Part shown: positions 54,255-63,855 of the stretch, piece by piece
How positions within the stretch are numbered: the stretch's first letter is position 1
Layout of the letters: each line of letters begins with the position of its first letter
Assembly: GCF_030407165.1 (NCBI RefSeq)
Contig: NZ_CP129111.1
Span: 1,736,001 to 1,800,000, forward strand
Origin: Fontisubflavum oceani
GTDB taxonomy: Bacteria; Pseudomonadota; Alphaproteobacteria; Rhodobacterales; Rhodobacteraceae
Direction of reading: 5' to 3'
DNA length: 64,000 bases
Notes under the pieces: model-generated
Seen by the model: the letters and a program-made list of their open reading frames with translations, nothing else
Databases searched by the model: none
Told to the model about the DNA's origin: nothing
Position numbers and translations under genes: made by a program

Positions 54255-54362
54255 TTTCACAAGCCCGAGCGTAGGGGAAGAGAAAATCTGCCCGGCAACA
54301 GATTGTTTCAGCGCCGTGGCCGGTCGGCCACGCGCTTCTCAGATGTCACTTAAAAGGGGATC

Positions 54363-55358
54363 TTACTCCGCCGCGTCGACCGGAGCGGCATAAGCTCCGG
54401 CTTCGACCGTCTCTTCGCCTTCAAGCTCGGCGATGTATTTCTCGGCATCCAGAGCTGCCATGCAGCCCATACCGGCGGAGGTGACCGCTTGGCGATAGAT
54501 ATGGTCGGTCAGATCGCCTGCCGCGAAGACGCCCGGGATCGATGTGCGGGTCGAGCCAGCCTCGACCTTCACATAGCCACCATTGTGAAGCTCAAGCTGG
54601 TCTTTCACCAGCTCCGTCGCAGGGGCATGCCCGATCGCCACGAAGAAGCCTTTGCAGGGCACTTCGGTGATCACGCCAGTCTCGACATGTTTCGCGCGGA
54701 CGCCTTCGACGCCGCGCGGCTCATCGGTGCCGACAACCTCTTCCACGGTATGGTCCCAGAGGATTTCGACCTTTGGGTTTTTGAACAGGCGTTCCTGCAT
54801 GATCTTCTCGGCGCGCAGGCTGTCCCGGCGGTGGATCAGTGTGACTTTCGAGGCGAAGTTAGTGAGAAACAGCGCCTCTTCCACCGCCGTATTGCCGCCG
54901 CCGATCACCACGATCTCCTGCCCGCGATAGAAGAAACCGTCGCAGGTCGCGCAGGCCGAGACGCCGAAACCTTTGAAATGCTCTTCCGAGGGCAGGCCAA
55001 GCCACTTCGCTTGCGCGCCGGTGGCCAGAATGACCGCATCGGCCGTGTATGTCGTGCCGCTATCGCCCTCTGCCGTGAATGGGCGTTTCGACAGATCAAG
55101 CGATATGATGTGGTCGGAGATGATCTCCGTCCCCATCTCTTTGGCATGCGCCTCCATCCGCACCATCAAATCAGGGCCCATAACGCTGCTATCGCCGGGC
55201 CAATTCTCCACATCTGTGGTGATGGTGAGCTGCCCGCCGGGCTGAATACCTTGCACCAGGATCGGTTTCAGCATTGCGCGGCTGGCATAAACGGCGGCGG
55301 TATATCCCGCAGGGCCGGAGCCGATGATCAAAACGGGGCTGTGACGGGTGTCGGACAT
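54363..55358 (-). CDS. trxB: thioredoxin reductase (NADPH)
   Basis: From ATG 55358 (MSDTRHSPVLIIGSGPAGYT) the 331-residue flavoprotein has the FAD motif GSGPAG, the redox-active CATCDG pair, the NADPH motif VIGGGNTAVEEALFL and GVFAAGDLTDHIYRQAVTSA. It reduces thioredoxin with NADPH. The longer upstream frame is not family-like. It diverges from the Lrp-type regulator, an arrangement I recall from other Rhodobacterales. Confidence 0.96.
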   Translation of the reverse strand: MSDTRHSPVLIIGSGPAGYTAAVYASRAMLKPILVQGIQPGGQLTITTDVENWPGDSSVMGPDLMVRMEAHAKEMGTEIISDHIISLDLSKRPFTAEGDSGTTYTADAVILATGAQAKWLGLPSEEHFKGFGVSACATCDGFFYRGQEIVVIGGGNTAVEEALFLTNFASKVTLIHRRDSLRAEKIMQERLFKNPKVEILWDHTVEEVVGTDEPRGVEGVRAKHVETGVITEVPCKGFFVAIGHAPATELVKDQLELHNGGYVKVEAGSTRTSIPGVFAAGDLTDHIYRQAVTSAGMGCMAALDAEKYIAELEGEETVEAGAYAAPVDAAE

Positions 55359-55584
55359 GGGCGGCAGCTTTCGTATCTCGGGTTGCACGGGGGAGGGGGA
55401 TCCCGCCCGGTTCAAGCGATATAACGACCCGGGCGTGCGGAATAAAGAGGCCGCTTGTTCCGATGCGGAAAGCCTTGCATTTGGCGCCTCGCTCTTCCAT
55501 ATGTTGCGCGATAACGAAAGAATATTGCGTGATAGATGGGAGTGTTGGACATTTCCATAATCCCCACGCAGAGGGAGCCGATCT

Positions 55585-56085
55585 ATGTCAACTGCCAAGC
55601 TGGACCCAATCGACCGTAAGATTCTGGCCGAGTTGCAGGCCGATGGCCGGATGACCAATGTCGAACTGGCCAAGCGCGTCGGTATCTCGGCCCCGCCCTG
55701 TCTGCGGCGGGTGCGGACTTTGGAAGAGGCAGGGTATATCAAGGGCTATCATGCCGATGTGGATGCGCGGCAACTGGGTTTCGAGGTGCAGGTCTTCGCG
55801 ATGGTGGGGCTGCATAGCCAGGCCGAGGCGGATTTGGTGGCGTTCGAGGCGCTCTGCCAATCCTGGCCACTGGTTCGAGAATGTCACATGCTGAATGGAG
55901 AAATCGATTTCATCCTGAAATGCGTCGCCCCCGATCTCAGCTCGTTCCAAAGCTTTCTGACCGAGCATCTGACCTCGGCGCCAAATGTTGCGTCGGTCCG
56001 GACATCGCTGGTCATTCGCGGTGCAAAGGATGACCCGGGCGTGCCCTTCGATGTGATGGAAGAAAGGTTGAGCCAAACCGCATGA
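55585..56085 (+). CDS. Lrp/AsnC-family transcriptional regulator
   Basis: The 166-residue protein has an N-terminal helix-turn-helix (DRKILAELQADGRMTNVELAKRVGISAPPCLRRVRTLEEAGYIKGY) and the RAM effector domain (VQVFAMVGLHSQAE, SWPLVRECHMLNGEIDFILKCVAPDLSSFQ). It usually senses amino acids. It is divergent from trxB, and its stop overlaps the sulfotransferase ATG by four bases. Confidence 0.94.
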   Translation: MSTAKLDPIDRKILAELQADGRMTNVELAKRVGISAPPCLRRVRTLEEAGYIKGYHADVDARQLGFEVQVFAMVGLHSQAEADLVAFEALCQSWPLVRECHMLNGEIDFILKCVAPDLSSFQSFLTEHLTSAPNVASVRTSLVIRGAKDDPGVPFDVMEERLSQTA

Positions 56086-57724
56086 CCGGCACGGGTCCGT
56101 CTTCGATCACGGCCGTTTATCAGGCGGCGCTGACGGCGCAGAAAGCCAAGCGTTTCGATGATGCGCGGCGGCTCTACCGGCAGATTCTCGATCAACGGCT
56201 ATTGGCGGAGCCGATGTTCCAGTTGGGGCAGATCGCGGCGGAGACCGGGGATCGGGCCGGTGCCGCGAAATGGTATCGCAAAGCCCTGAAGTTGAAGCCA
56301 AAGGAGCCCGCGCTCTGGCGCGCTTTGATCGGCGTAAGCCGCGGCGGAGAACGAGAAAAGGCGCGGCGGCAGGCCAAAGCGGCGGGCGTTGCTTTGCCGG
56401 CGCCCGGGCAAGACCTTGTTGAAAGCGCCGATATGCTCCTGGCGACGGGCCGCCTTGACGCGGCGAAGGACCGCTATCGAGAGGCGATAAAGGCCGGGGC
56501 ACCCGCAACAGCAGTCCTGACTCATATGGGTGCGCGGCTCAGCCATGCCGATGATCACCAGGGGGCATTGGCGGCCTTGAACGAGGCGATAGACCTTGCC
56601 CCCAAGGCCCCGTCCGCACGCGTGCTCAGGGCAACGCTGTATCAGACCATGGGTGAACTTGATCTGGCAGAGGCGGAACTGCGCCAAGTCTTGGACGTCG
56701 CGCCGTTTCATGGATCGGCTTGGTTGGCCCTGATGCGGGGCCGGAAACAGCCGGTCGATTCCACCGATGTGGCGGCGTTGGAGGCCCGGCTGGCAGATGG
56801 GGTAAGCGATGCCGACGCAAGGCGGCTGATGTCTTTCGCATTGGCGAAGGCGCTGGAAGATCAGGGGCGGTATGGAGAGGTCTTCGCCCCCTCAGTGTCG
56901 CCAATCAGATCACCGCACGTCGGTTCCCATATGGGTTTGACAGCGATCTGAAGTCGATCCGGGCGCGGCTCCGCCATTATGAGCCGGACGTATTTGATGG
57001 GTTCGCCGGCGCGGCGCCGATTTTCGTAACCGGTTTGCCGCGCTCTGGCACGACTTTGGTCGAGACGATCCTCAGCGCACATCCCGATGTGGCCGCTGGT
57101 GGCGAAATGGCGCTTTTCGACGATACCATTCGCCCGTTGGTCGAGGCGGCCAGTGCCGGGCAGATGCCGCCATCTCAGGATTGGCTCCGCGCGGGGCAGG
57201 CTTGGGCTGAAAAGGCGCAGGTCAAGGCGGGTAGTGGGCGGGTGACCGACAAATCCATTTCGACATTCTCGATGATGGGATATGTGGCACGCGCCTTGCC
57301 GGGCGCCAAGTTTGTGCTCTTGAACCGAGACCCGCGCGATGTCGGCCTGTCGCTTTACAAAAACCAATTCGCGGATGGGCAACACCGCTATTCCAATAGC
57401 TTGCGAGAGATCGGGCGCTATATCCGCCTGTTCGAGGCGGTGACGGCAGAGTGGCGGCGGATGATGCCGGATCGGGTGCATGTCATTGATTATGACGCGC
57501 TTACATCGGACCCAGAGCCGGAAATCCGGCGGCTCCTGGCGTTCTGTGATTTGGACTGGAACCCGGCCTGCCTGAACCCGGAACAGACGGGCCGTGCGGT
57601 AAAAACGCTGAGCGTCGCCCAGGTGCGCCAGCCGATCAATCGCGGCTCGGTTGGGGCTTGGCGACGGTTTGAAGCCGAGTTGCAGCCTTTGATTGAGGCG
57701 CTTGATACCGAAATTACGCTTTAA
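56082..57724 (+). CDS. TPR-repeat sulfotransferase, frameshifted at a C run
   Basis: The N-terminal half has TPR repeats (AALTAQKAKRFDDARRLYRQ, FQLGQIAAETGDRAGAAKWY, then AALNEAIDLAPKAPSARVLR). The C-terminal half is a sulfotransferase, with the 5'-phosphosulfate loop FVTGLPRSGTTLVETILSAHP and the 3'-phosphate region LLNRDPRDVGLSLYKNQFA. The frame breaks at the C run 56887-56891. Adding one C joins VFAPLSVANQITARRF and gives about 547 residues. It would transfer sulfate from PAPS to an unknown acceptor, perhaps a protein or polysaccharide. The nearby sat-cysC gene supplies PAPS. Confidence 0.87.
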
Positions 57725-57744
57725 GCTCTCTGAAGATAAGAAAA

Positions 57745-57769
57745 GGCGGCCATTCTGGCCGCCCTTCTT
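57745..57769 (+). terminator. rho-independent terminator after the sulfotransferase gene
   Basis: GGCGGCC at 57745-57751 pairs with GGCCGCC at 57757-57763 with a 5-base loop, followed by CTTCTT. It starts 20 bases after the stop. Confidence 0.75.
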
Positions 57770-57792
57770 GCAAGCATACCGCTCGATTGGTG

Positions 57793-57924
57793 TTAGCTGG
57801 CTTGTTTGAGAGTTCCCTCGACCGCCAACTGCCTTTTGGCCCGAACCTGTCGTGCCCAAGGCATCTCAATCTGGTCCTTCTTGCTTTCCGCAAGAACCGA
57901 TTTCATCCAACGCCGCTTCATCAT
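57793..57924 (-). CDS. small basic protein of 43 residues
   Basis: The frame MMKRRWMKSVLAESKKDQIE, MPWARQVRAKRQ and so on starts at ATG 57924 after AAGGAACAGG at suitable spacing. It ends at 57793. The KRRWMKSVLAES...MPWARG/Q pattern resembles small conserved basic proteins I recall from Rhodobacterales, but I cannot name a function. Most annotation pipelines would miss it because of its size. Confidence 0.6.
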   Translation of the reverse strand: MMKRRWMKSVLAESKKDQIEMPWARQVRAKRQLAVEGTLKQAS

Positions 57925-58216
57925 CTGCCTGTTCCTTCGACTTATCATCGTGTTGTTTTCCGGTCGTTTCCGGATTGAGGACAATCTGCAGGCGCATTCA
58001 GGCAGTCTTGCGGCTTTCGTGCTAATTCTCGGTAAAAATTGGTGACAAAAATGTGGCCGAGATGCCCCCTGATTTTCCCCTATTTTCCGCAAATCCTAAG
58101 CATTTGGTGGCCGTGATTTTGGCAGCGGCAGGGCGATACCTGCCTCGTCTTTGCCGCAAATGCGCTTCTCGCGCTGACAATCGGGGCAGATTGGCCGCAT
58201 TCTGCGGCCTGGTTTC
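57925..58216. other. about 290 bases without a gene, ending in a hairpin
   Basis: No supported frame is visible. A perfect 7-bp hairpin (GGCCGCA at 58193-58199, TGCGGCC at 58203-58209) sits eight bases past the pgeF stop and may help end that operon, though no U-tract follows on the minus strand. The rest may hold the promoter of the small basic gene. Confidence 0.4.
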
Positions 58217-58989
58217 TCAAAGACGAATTGCTGAAATCAGGCGGCCATAATCCGCCTCACCTTCATGAACCGAGCGGCGGTAGGAGTAGAACCGCAGTGG
58301 ATCCGAATAGGTGCAATGGCGGGTCCATTCCGCTTGGCCGATGCCCGCTGCGCGGAGCCGCATCAGACCATAGGCGGGCAGATCGAAGAGATATCGGTCA
58401 CCGGCCCCGTTGATAAAGAACCGAGCATTTTCGGGGTCTTCATCGAGGAAACGTTCAATAAATTCTGGACCCACTCATAGGCGCGCTGGCTGATCGAGGG
58501 GCCGATCACGGCCTGAATCCGCGCGCGCTCCGCCCCGGCTTCGACCATGACCTCAATTGTGCGCTCCAACACACCATTCAGCGCGCCACGCCATCCCGCA
58601 TGGGCGGCGGCAATCACGCCACCGGCTCGATCCGCGAAGAGCACCGGCTGACAATCAGCGGTCAGAATCGCAATCGCGATGCCCGGCGTGGTTGTCACGA
58701 TGGCATCGGCGCGCGGTTTCGGGTCTTGCGTCGTCTTGTCCAATATGACCGCCTCTGCGGAATGGACCTGATGCACGGTCACAAGCCGATCTGGTCCTAC
58801 GCCCATGGTTTGCGCGACGCGGTCACGGTTCAGGGCAACGATCTCGGCTTGATCCGACGAGCCGCCGCCGCAGTTCAGACCTTCAAAAATCCCCGAGGAT
58901 GCGCCCCCACGTCGGGTGAAGAACCCATGCGTCATGCCCTCCAGAAGATCGGAGGTTAGCGGTTCAAGACGTGTGGTCACTGGACACAT
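58217..58989 (-). CDS. pgeF: laccase-domain protein PgeF/YfiH (purine nucleoside phosphorylase / peptidoglycan editing), frameshifted
   Basis: The protein has GMTHGFFTRRGGASSGIFEGLN, TVHQVHSAEAV, LTADCQPVLFADR and AAAHAGWRGALNGVLE, the copper/zinc ligands of the multicopper-oxidase-like YfiH family. After IGPSISQRAYE the frame breaks. VGPEFIERFLDEDPENARFF in the next frame continues to the stop at 58217. One base is missing at about 58471-58476. The start is ATG 58989 (MCPVTTRLEPL) or GTG 58980. Members cleave purine nucleosides or edit peptidoglycan precursors. It follows midA with an overlap. Confidence 0.88.
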
Positions 58990-60061
58990 CGGGGGCGATT
59001 GGCTCCAAGGCTGGCAGGGGTGGGGCATCGGGCGGACGAAGCCCCATCACTTTGAACAAAGTTCCCATTTCGTCGGGGTGCGTCAACCGCTTGTGTGCGG
59101 CGATATGCTCGATGCGTGCCGGACCTGAGAGTTTCTCGGCGAGATGTTGCGCCCGGACCGTGATGCCGAGCCGTTCGAGGAACACACCCTGTGGCACCAG
59201 TGCCGAGGCTTGTGCAGGCATCGCCGCCCGCGCCAGGGGGCTGAACGCCACCTGGGCGGTAAGGTCCGCCTTTCCAGGGTCTTGCAGCGGGTCGGCAAAA
59301 CGATGTTTAAGGACGGCCTGCAAGGTTTCACCGATGCTGTCCCATTCGCCATAGTCGATGAAAAGTGCGGCGCCGCCCGCGTTGGACACCCGCCGCCCGA
59401 TCTCTTCGGCAATAGGGAGAGCCGGGGCATTTAGCTCAACCACTTGGCCGCGCACCGTATCGGCCAGCCGGTCTTCAAGCGCCGCGATTGCGCTCTCGGG
59501 ACCGAGCCCCCAGATCAACCGGCTGCCATCGGTGCCAATCTGGCGTTCGTGCCAGGCCGTCTCGGTCCGCAAGAATTGACGGATCGGTAGAGCGTCAAAA
59601 AACTCGTTGGCAACCAGGTAAAGCGGTCCGGGCGGAAGGTCGCCCACGTGATCGACAAAATGCGGCTGATACCCAGCCAGTGCGGCCCTTTGCCGGGCGC
59701 GCAGCACCGGAGAGGCTTCGACCAAGACCACTTGCATGGCTTGATGGAACCCCTCGACCATCACCGTTGCCCGCAGCAAGTCGGCCATAAGAGTGCCCCG
59801 CCCAGGGCCAAGCTCGGCCAAGACAAACGGGCTTGGACGCCCCTGATCAAGCCAGACTTGCGCCAGCCACAGCCCGATGATCTCGCCAAACATCTGGCTG
59901 ATCTCAGGCGCGGTGGTGAAGTCGCCCCCCGCGCCGAACGGGTCTTGCGTCACATAATAGCCGTCATGCGGGTTCAGCAGGCATTCGGTCATATACTCGG
60001 AAACCGAGATCGGCCCGTTGCGCACGATGCGTGCGATCAGACGTTCGCCAAGCGGCGTCAC
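58964..60061 (-). CDS. class I SAM-dependent methyltransferase of the MidA/NDUFAF7 family
   Basis: The start is GTG 60061 (V-T-P-L-G-E-R-L), overlapping the lgt stop as GTGA. Residues follow the DUF185 pattern: NGPISVSEYMTECLLNPHDG, YYVTQDPFGAGGDFTTAPEI, FGEIIGLWLAQVW, LAELGPGRGTLMADLLRA (SAM loop) and VANEFFDALPIRQF. Mitochondrial NDUFAF7 dimethylates an arginine on a complex I subunit; the bacterial target is unproven. It is 365 residues, mid-gene in lgt-midA-pgeF. Confidence 0.9.
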   Translation of the reverse strand: MTPLGERLIARIVRNGPISVSEYMTECLLNPHDGYYVTQDPFGAGGDFTTAPEISQMFGEIIGLWLAQVWLDQGRPSPFVLAELGPGRGTLMADLLRATVMVEGFHQAMQVVLVEASPVLRARQRAALAGYQPHFVDHVGDLPPGPLYLVANEFFDALPIRQFLRTETAWHERQIGTDGSRLIWGLGPESAIAALEDRLADTVRGQVVELNAPALPIAEEIGRRVSNAGGAALFIDYGEWDSIGETLQAVLKHRFADPLQDPGKADLTAQVAFSPLARAAMPAQASALVPQGVFLERLGITVRAQHLAEKLSGPARIEHIAAHKRLTHPDEMGTLFKVMGLRPPDAPPLPALEPIAPDVSSDHTS

Positions 60062-60972
60062 GTGGCGCGCCTGCGCGCGATGACGATGATGGCGACCCCG
60101 ATCACCAGCATCGGTAGCGAAAGAAGCTGCCCCATGGAGAGGCCGAGGGTTGGGGTGAGGGCGAGCACATGGCCAAGCGGGTTGTCGGGCGTGATGAATT
60201 GCGGGTCTGCTTGGCGGAAATGCTCCACGATGAAGCGCCCCAATCCGTATCCGGCAAGAAACAGCCCCATGATCTGCCCCGGGATTTTGAATCCGCCGCG
60301 GCGATAGACCAGCCAGAGGATGACAGCGCCCAGGATCAGCCCTTCGAGCGCCGCTTCGTAAAGCTGCGACGGGTGACGGGCGCAGAGCGTTTCCCAAGCT
60401 CGTTCGACCAAACCTTCGGGGCCGGGGCAGGCCTGCGCCAAATCACCGGGAAAAATCACGCCCCAAGGCAGATCGGTTGGGCGGCCCCAGAGCTCGGCAT
60501 TGATGAAATTGGCGATCCGGCCCAGGAACAACCCGACTGGCGCGGCCAACGCCATCGCATCACCCACGCTGGCCATCGGCAGTTTGTGCACCCTACAAAA
60601 CAAGATACCGGCGACGATGACCCCTAAGAGCCCGCCATGGAAGGCCATCCCGCCTTGCCAGATCATCAGGATTTCACCAGGATTTTGGAGGTAATAGCCG
60701 GGTTGGTAAAACAAAACGAACCCAAGGCGCCCGCCAAGGATCACCCCGATAATTACCCAGGTGAGCAGGTTTTCGACATGGGTCGGTGTCATCGGCGGGG
60801 TATCGGCGGGCCAAAGCGCCGGCCGTTTGACCGCCATCACCACCATACGCCAGCCGATCAGAAGCGCGGCGATATAGGCCAGCGCATACCAACGGAGCGC
60901 AAACTCGAAGCCGCCAATGGCAAAAGAGAAAAGCTCTGGCGAGATGTCGGGAAAAGGGATCGCGGCCTGCAT
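60058..60972 (-). CDS. lgt: prolipoprotein diacylglyceryl transferase
   Basis: The 304-residue membrane protein has seven helices and the Lgt signatures FHGGLLGVIVAGI and GRIANFINAELWGRPTD, with RHPSQLYEAALEGL and RFIVEHFRQAD. It adds diacylglycerol to lipobox cysteines, so it would modify the lipoprotein at 16925-17488. It starts at 60972, divergent from ubiK, and heads the lgt-midA-pgeF operon. Confidence 0.96.
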   Translation of the reverse strand: MQAAIPFPDISPELFSFAIGGFEFALRWYALAYIAALLIGWRMVVMAVKRPALWPADTPPMTPTHVENLLTWVIIGVILGGRLGFVLFYQPGYYLQNPGEILMIWQGGMAFHGGLLGVIVAGILFCRVHKLPMASVGDAMALAAPVGLFLGRIANFINAELWGRPTDLPWGVIFPGDLAQACPGPEGLVERAWETLCARHPSQLYEAALEGLILGAVILWLVYRRGGFKIPGQIMGLFLAGYGLGRFIVEHFRQADPQFITPDNPLGHVLALTPTLGLSMGQLLSLPMLVIGVAIIVIARRRAT

Positions 60973-61085
60973 TGGGTCTCCGTCACCTGTCTCTTAGTTT
61001 TGGATGCGGCGCGCCTGCGGCGAAGTCAACCTTGATACCGCTCCGCCAGACCGCCATATCTGAGCCAAGCGATATGGAGGCTCTC

Positions 61086-61331
61086 ATGCAGACTCGCAAC
61101 AAGATGATGGAAGATATCTCGCAGTTGATGACCAACGCGATGGGCGTGGCTCAGGGCGCAAAGGACGAGGCCGAAACCGCGATGAAATCAATGATGGATC
61201 GTTGGTTGGCTGATCGGGAGTTCGTGACTCGCGAAGAATTTGATGCCGTGCGCGCCATGGCGCAGAAGGCCCGGGAAGAGAACGAAGCCCTGAAAGCGAG
61301 AATTGAGGCGCTGGAAGCCGCAAAAGCCTAG
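61086..61331 (+). CDS. ubiK: UbiK/BMFP-family accessory factor
   Basis: ATG 61086 has an ideal GGAGG five bases upstream and gives 81 residues: MQTRNKMMEDISQLMTNAMG, an acidic amphipathic helix, then DREFVTREEFDAVRAMAQKA and a C-terminal coiled coil KARIEALEAAKA. This matches the BMFP/UbiK family, which assists ubiquinone biosynthesis and interacts with lipids. It diverges from lgt. Confidence 0.9.
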   Translation: MQTRNKMMEDISQLMTNAMGVAQGAKDEAETAMKSMMDRWLADREFVTREEFDAVRAMAQKAREENEALKARIEALEAAKA

Positions 61332-61385
61332 AAGTCATCTAGCGTTTACCATTCTTTTGTCCCAATGCCCTCTTACATCCAGGGC

Positions 61386-61934
61386 ATGATTATCGCGAAA
61401 GCCACCGAAACGCTCGCGCCCTCCTTGGCGCATACTCTCTTTCGGGCGTCCGTCACCGGGGCGCTCTGGACGGGTGGCGCGGTCGCTGTTCAGTTGTTCA
61501 TGGTGAGTTTGATGTATACCGGCTCTGGGTCGGTTTTGGCGGCATTGTTCGGGTTTTTCCTGACAGCTGGTGTAAGTTTCCTGATCTGGTTGCCGGGGGT
61601 TTCTGTCGCAGTTTTGCTAGGGCGTTTGGTCTTGAGCGCTGCACGCCGCCAGCGACCCTGGGGGTGGCCACTTTGGATCAGTGGGTTCGCCTTTGTCGGC
61701 GCATTCGGCGTGACAACAATACCGGGTTTGGGGATCGGCCAGCTCGTTTCGGTCCTACCAATGCTCTCGCCCGCATTTCTGAGCGCTGACGTGCTGGCCG
61801 GGGTGCCATGGTGGCATTCGCTCTTGGCGGCAAGCCTCTGCGCGATCATCGGTTTGCGGGTTGGAATGACGATCCATGCCTATGAGGGCGACAAGATCGA
61901 AATGGGCCGGGGCGCGCAGAATTCTGCTTCTTAA
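61386..61934 (+). CDS. hypothetical integral-membrane protein
   Basis: The protein (182 residues from ATG 61386; an in-frame ATG at 61365 also exists) has four to five hydrophobic segments with glycine-rich stretches (SGSVLAALFGFFLTAGVSFL, GFAFVGAFGVTTIPGLGIGQ). No family is recognised. It is codirectional with ubiK, 54 bases downstream. Confidence 0.55.
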   Translation: MIIAKATETLAPSLAHTLFRASVTGALWTGGAVAVQLFMVSLMYTGSGSVLAALFGFFLTAGVSFLIWLPGVSVAVLLGRLVLSAARRQRPWGWPLWISGFAFVGAFGVTTIPGLGIGQLVSVLPMLSPAFLSADVLAGVPWWHSLLAASLCAIIGLRVGMTIHAYEGDKIEMGRGAQNSAS

Positions 61935-62165
61935 TCAAAGCTGTTGATTGATCGTGATTTCCTGTGGATAGCGCGTCATTGGGCGCTTGATTGCATCATT
62001 TCGTAAAAATACTGCTTTACAGGTCCGAGGATACGGACCACCATATCTAGTATGGGGTCGGGAATATCTCGGCGACCCATAGGTAAGACACCCAGCTTCT
62101 AGTGGGCGTCATGGTCGAAAAGACCAGGCCCCGCCGAGGCTGCCAACAATAAAGAGGCCTGGGCA
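61935..62165. other. intergenic region before the YbjN-like gene
   Basis: About 230 bases hold no gene. A short hairpin, GGTC-GAAAA-GACC, occurs near 62113. No tRNA or clear promoter pair was found. Confidence 0.35.
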
Positions 62166-62669
62166 ATGTCACTTTCCGAGCAGTATATCGAAACCGACGA
62201 CATCCATCCGATCGACATTGTCGAGACGATCGCGACCCATCACGATTGGGATTTCGACCGTGTCGCCGATGATCAGATCGCCATGGCCATAGAGGGCCAA
62301 TGGCGCACCTATTCGGTAACCCTGGCCTGGTCTTCTTACGATGAAACCCTGCGGATGATTTGCACCTTTGACATGGAGCCGCCGGAAGAAAGCCTGCCAA
62401 AGCTCTATGAAACGCTGAACCTGGCCAATGACAAATGCTGGGCCGGCGCGTTCAGCTACTGGCACGTGCAACGGTTGATGGTGTATCGCTACGGGCTTGT
62501 GCTGGCTGGCGAGCAACTGGCAAGCCCGGAGCAGATCGGCTGCATGGTGGAGACGGCGGTTTTGGCGGCGGAACGCTATTACCCCGCTTTCCAGCTGGCC
62601 TGTTGGGGTAACTCCACGCCGTCGGAAGCGATGCAGGTGGCCATTGCGGAGAGTTATGGCCGCGCCTAA
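62166..62669 (+). CDS. YbjN-domain protein
   Basis: The 167-residue protein has IVETIATHHDWDFDRVADDQI and the YbjN/type-III-chaperone-like sheet-helix pattern (WSSYDETLRMICTFDMEPPEE, then LYETLNLANDKCWAGAFSYW). Family members are small cytosolic proteins linked to stress or chaperoning; the exact role is unknown. It lies 29 bases before proC, probably the same operon. Confidence 0.82.
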   Translation: MSLSEQYIETDDIHPIDIVETIATHHDWDFDRVADDQIAMAIEGQWRTYSVTLAWSSYDETLRMICTFDMEPPEESLPKLYETLNLANDKCWAGAFSYWHVQRLMVYRYGLVLAGEQLASPEQIGCMVETAVLAAERYYPAFQLACWGNSTPSEAMQVAIAESYGRA

Positions 62670-62698
62670 TCTCCTCGGCGGATGACGCCGGAGGCTCC

Positions 62699-63511
62699 AT
62701 GGATTTCAACGATGTAAAGCGCCGCGGCCTGGTGATGCTGGGCTGCGGCAAGATGGGTTCAGCGATGCTGGAGGGGTGGCTGTCAGAAGGGCTGCCACCG
62801 GAAAAGGTTTGGGTGATCGACCCCTTTCCGGCGGAGTGGCTGGCAGCTCGTGGGGTACAGGTTAACGCCGATCTGCCAACGTCTCCCGCTGTCGCCCTGG
62901 TCGCCGTCAAACCGCAGATGATGGCCGAGGCGCTGCCGCAACTTGCGCCCTTCGGCGGTGGCGACACTTTGATCCTCTCCGTCGCGGCGGGAACGCCAAT
63001 TGCTTATTTCGAAGAGGTCTTGGGCGCGGCGAGCCGGATCATCCGAGCGATGCCAAACACGCCTGCGGCCATTGGCCAAGGGATCACCGCGATCATCGGC
63101 AACGCGGCGAGCGACGCTGCGGATGTCGATCTGGCGGCGGCACTGCTGTCGGCGATTGGAGATGTGGTGAAGCTCGATACCGAAGAACAGATCGATGCGG
63201 TCACAGGTGTGTCGGGTTCTGGCCCGGCTTATATCTTCTATATGATTGACGCGCTTGCGGCTGCGGCCCGAGCCGAGGGCCTGCCCGATGACATGGCGAT
63301 GCAATTGGCCAAAGCGACGGTCGCCGGGGCAGGGGCGCTCGCCATGTCCGCCGACGAGACCCCGGAACAGCTCCGCATCAACGTCACCTCGCCCAATGGC
63401 ACGACCCAAGCCGGGCTTGAGGTCTTGATGGATGCCGCAACCGGTCTCTCCCCGTTGATCGAGGCCACGGTGGGCGCGGCGGCCGCACGCTCGCGCGAGT
63501 TGAAAGGGTAA
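62699..63511 (+). CDS. proC: pyrroline-5-carboxylate reductase
   Basis: The 270-residue protein has the NADP loop GLVMLGCGKMGSAMLEGWL, AVKPQMMAEALPQL, ASRIIRAMPNTPAAIGQGITA and GVSGSGPAYIFYMIDALA, all diagnostic for ProC, which makes proline from pyrroline-5-carboxylate. It is five bases before the CsaA-type gene. Confidence 0.96.
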   Translation: MDFNDVKRRGLVMLGCGKMGSAMLEGWLSEGLPPEKVWVIDPFPAEWLAARGVQVNADLPTSPAVALVAVKPQMMAEALPQLAPFGGGDTLILSVAAGTPIAYFEEVLGAASRIIRAMPNTPAAIGQGITAIIGNAASDAADVDLAAALLSAIGDVVKLDTEEQIDAVTGVSGSGPAYIFYMIDALAAAARAEGLPDDMAMQLAKATVAGAGALAMSADETPEQLRINVTSPNGTTQAGLEVLMDAATGLSPLIEATVGAAAARSRELKG

Positions 63512-63516
63512 TCCAA

Positions 63517-63855
63517 ATGTCTGATCTCAGCTTCGATGAGTTCCTGAAAGTCGACATCCGCGTCGGGACCGTGACGCGCGCCGAGCCCTTCCCGGAAGCC
63601 CGCAAACCAGCCATCAAACTCTGGGTGGATTTTGGCCCTGAGCTTGGTGAAAAGAAGTCTTCCGCCCAGATCACCTCCCATTACACGCCGGAGACTTTGA
63701 TTGGTCGCCAGGTGATGGGCGTGGTGAATTTCCCACCGCGGCAGATTGGACCGATGCGGTCGGACGTGCTGATACTGGGTGTCTCTGATGCTGAGGGTGG
63801 GATTGTCTTGCTCGCGCCGGATCAGGCGGTGGAAAACGGTCAAAGGATGCATTGA
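63517..63855 (+). CDS. csaA: CsaA-like tRNA-binding domain protein
   Basis: The 112-residue protein is a stand-alone tRNA-binding OB domain: FLKVDIRVGTVTRAEPFPEA, KLWVDFGPELGEKKSSAQIT and VMGVVNFPPRQIGPMRSDVLILG. CsaA acts as a secretion-related chaperone in Bacillus. Its TGA overlaps the next ATG by one base. Confidence 0.92.
   Translation: MSDLSFDEFLKVDIRVGTVTRAEPFPEARKPAIKLWVDFGPELGEKKSSAQITSHYTPETLIGRQVMGVVNFPPRQIGPMRSDVLILGVSDAEGGIVLLAPDQAVENGQRMH

Noticed and set aside
61935..62165. tRNA or small RNA gene
   Set aside because: No cloverleaf, CCA end or convincing promoter-terminator pair could be drawn.
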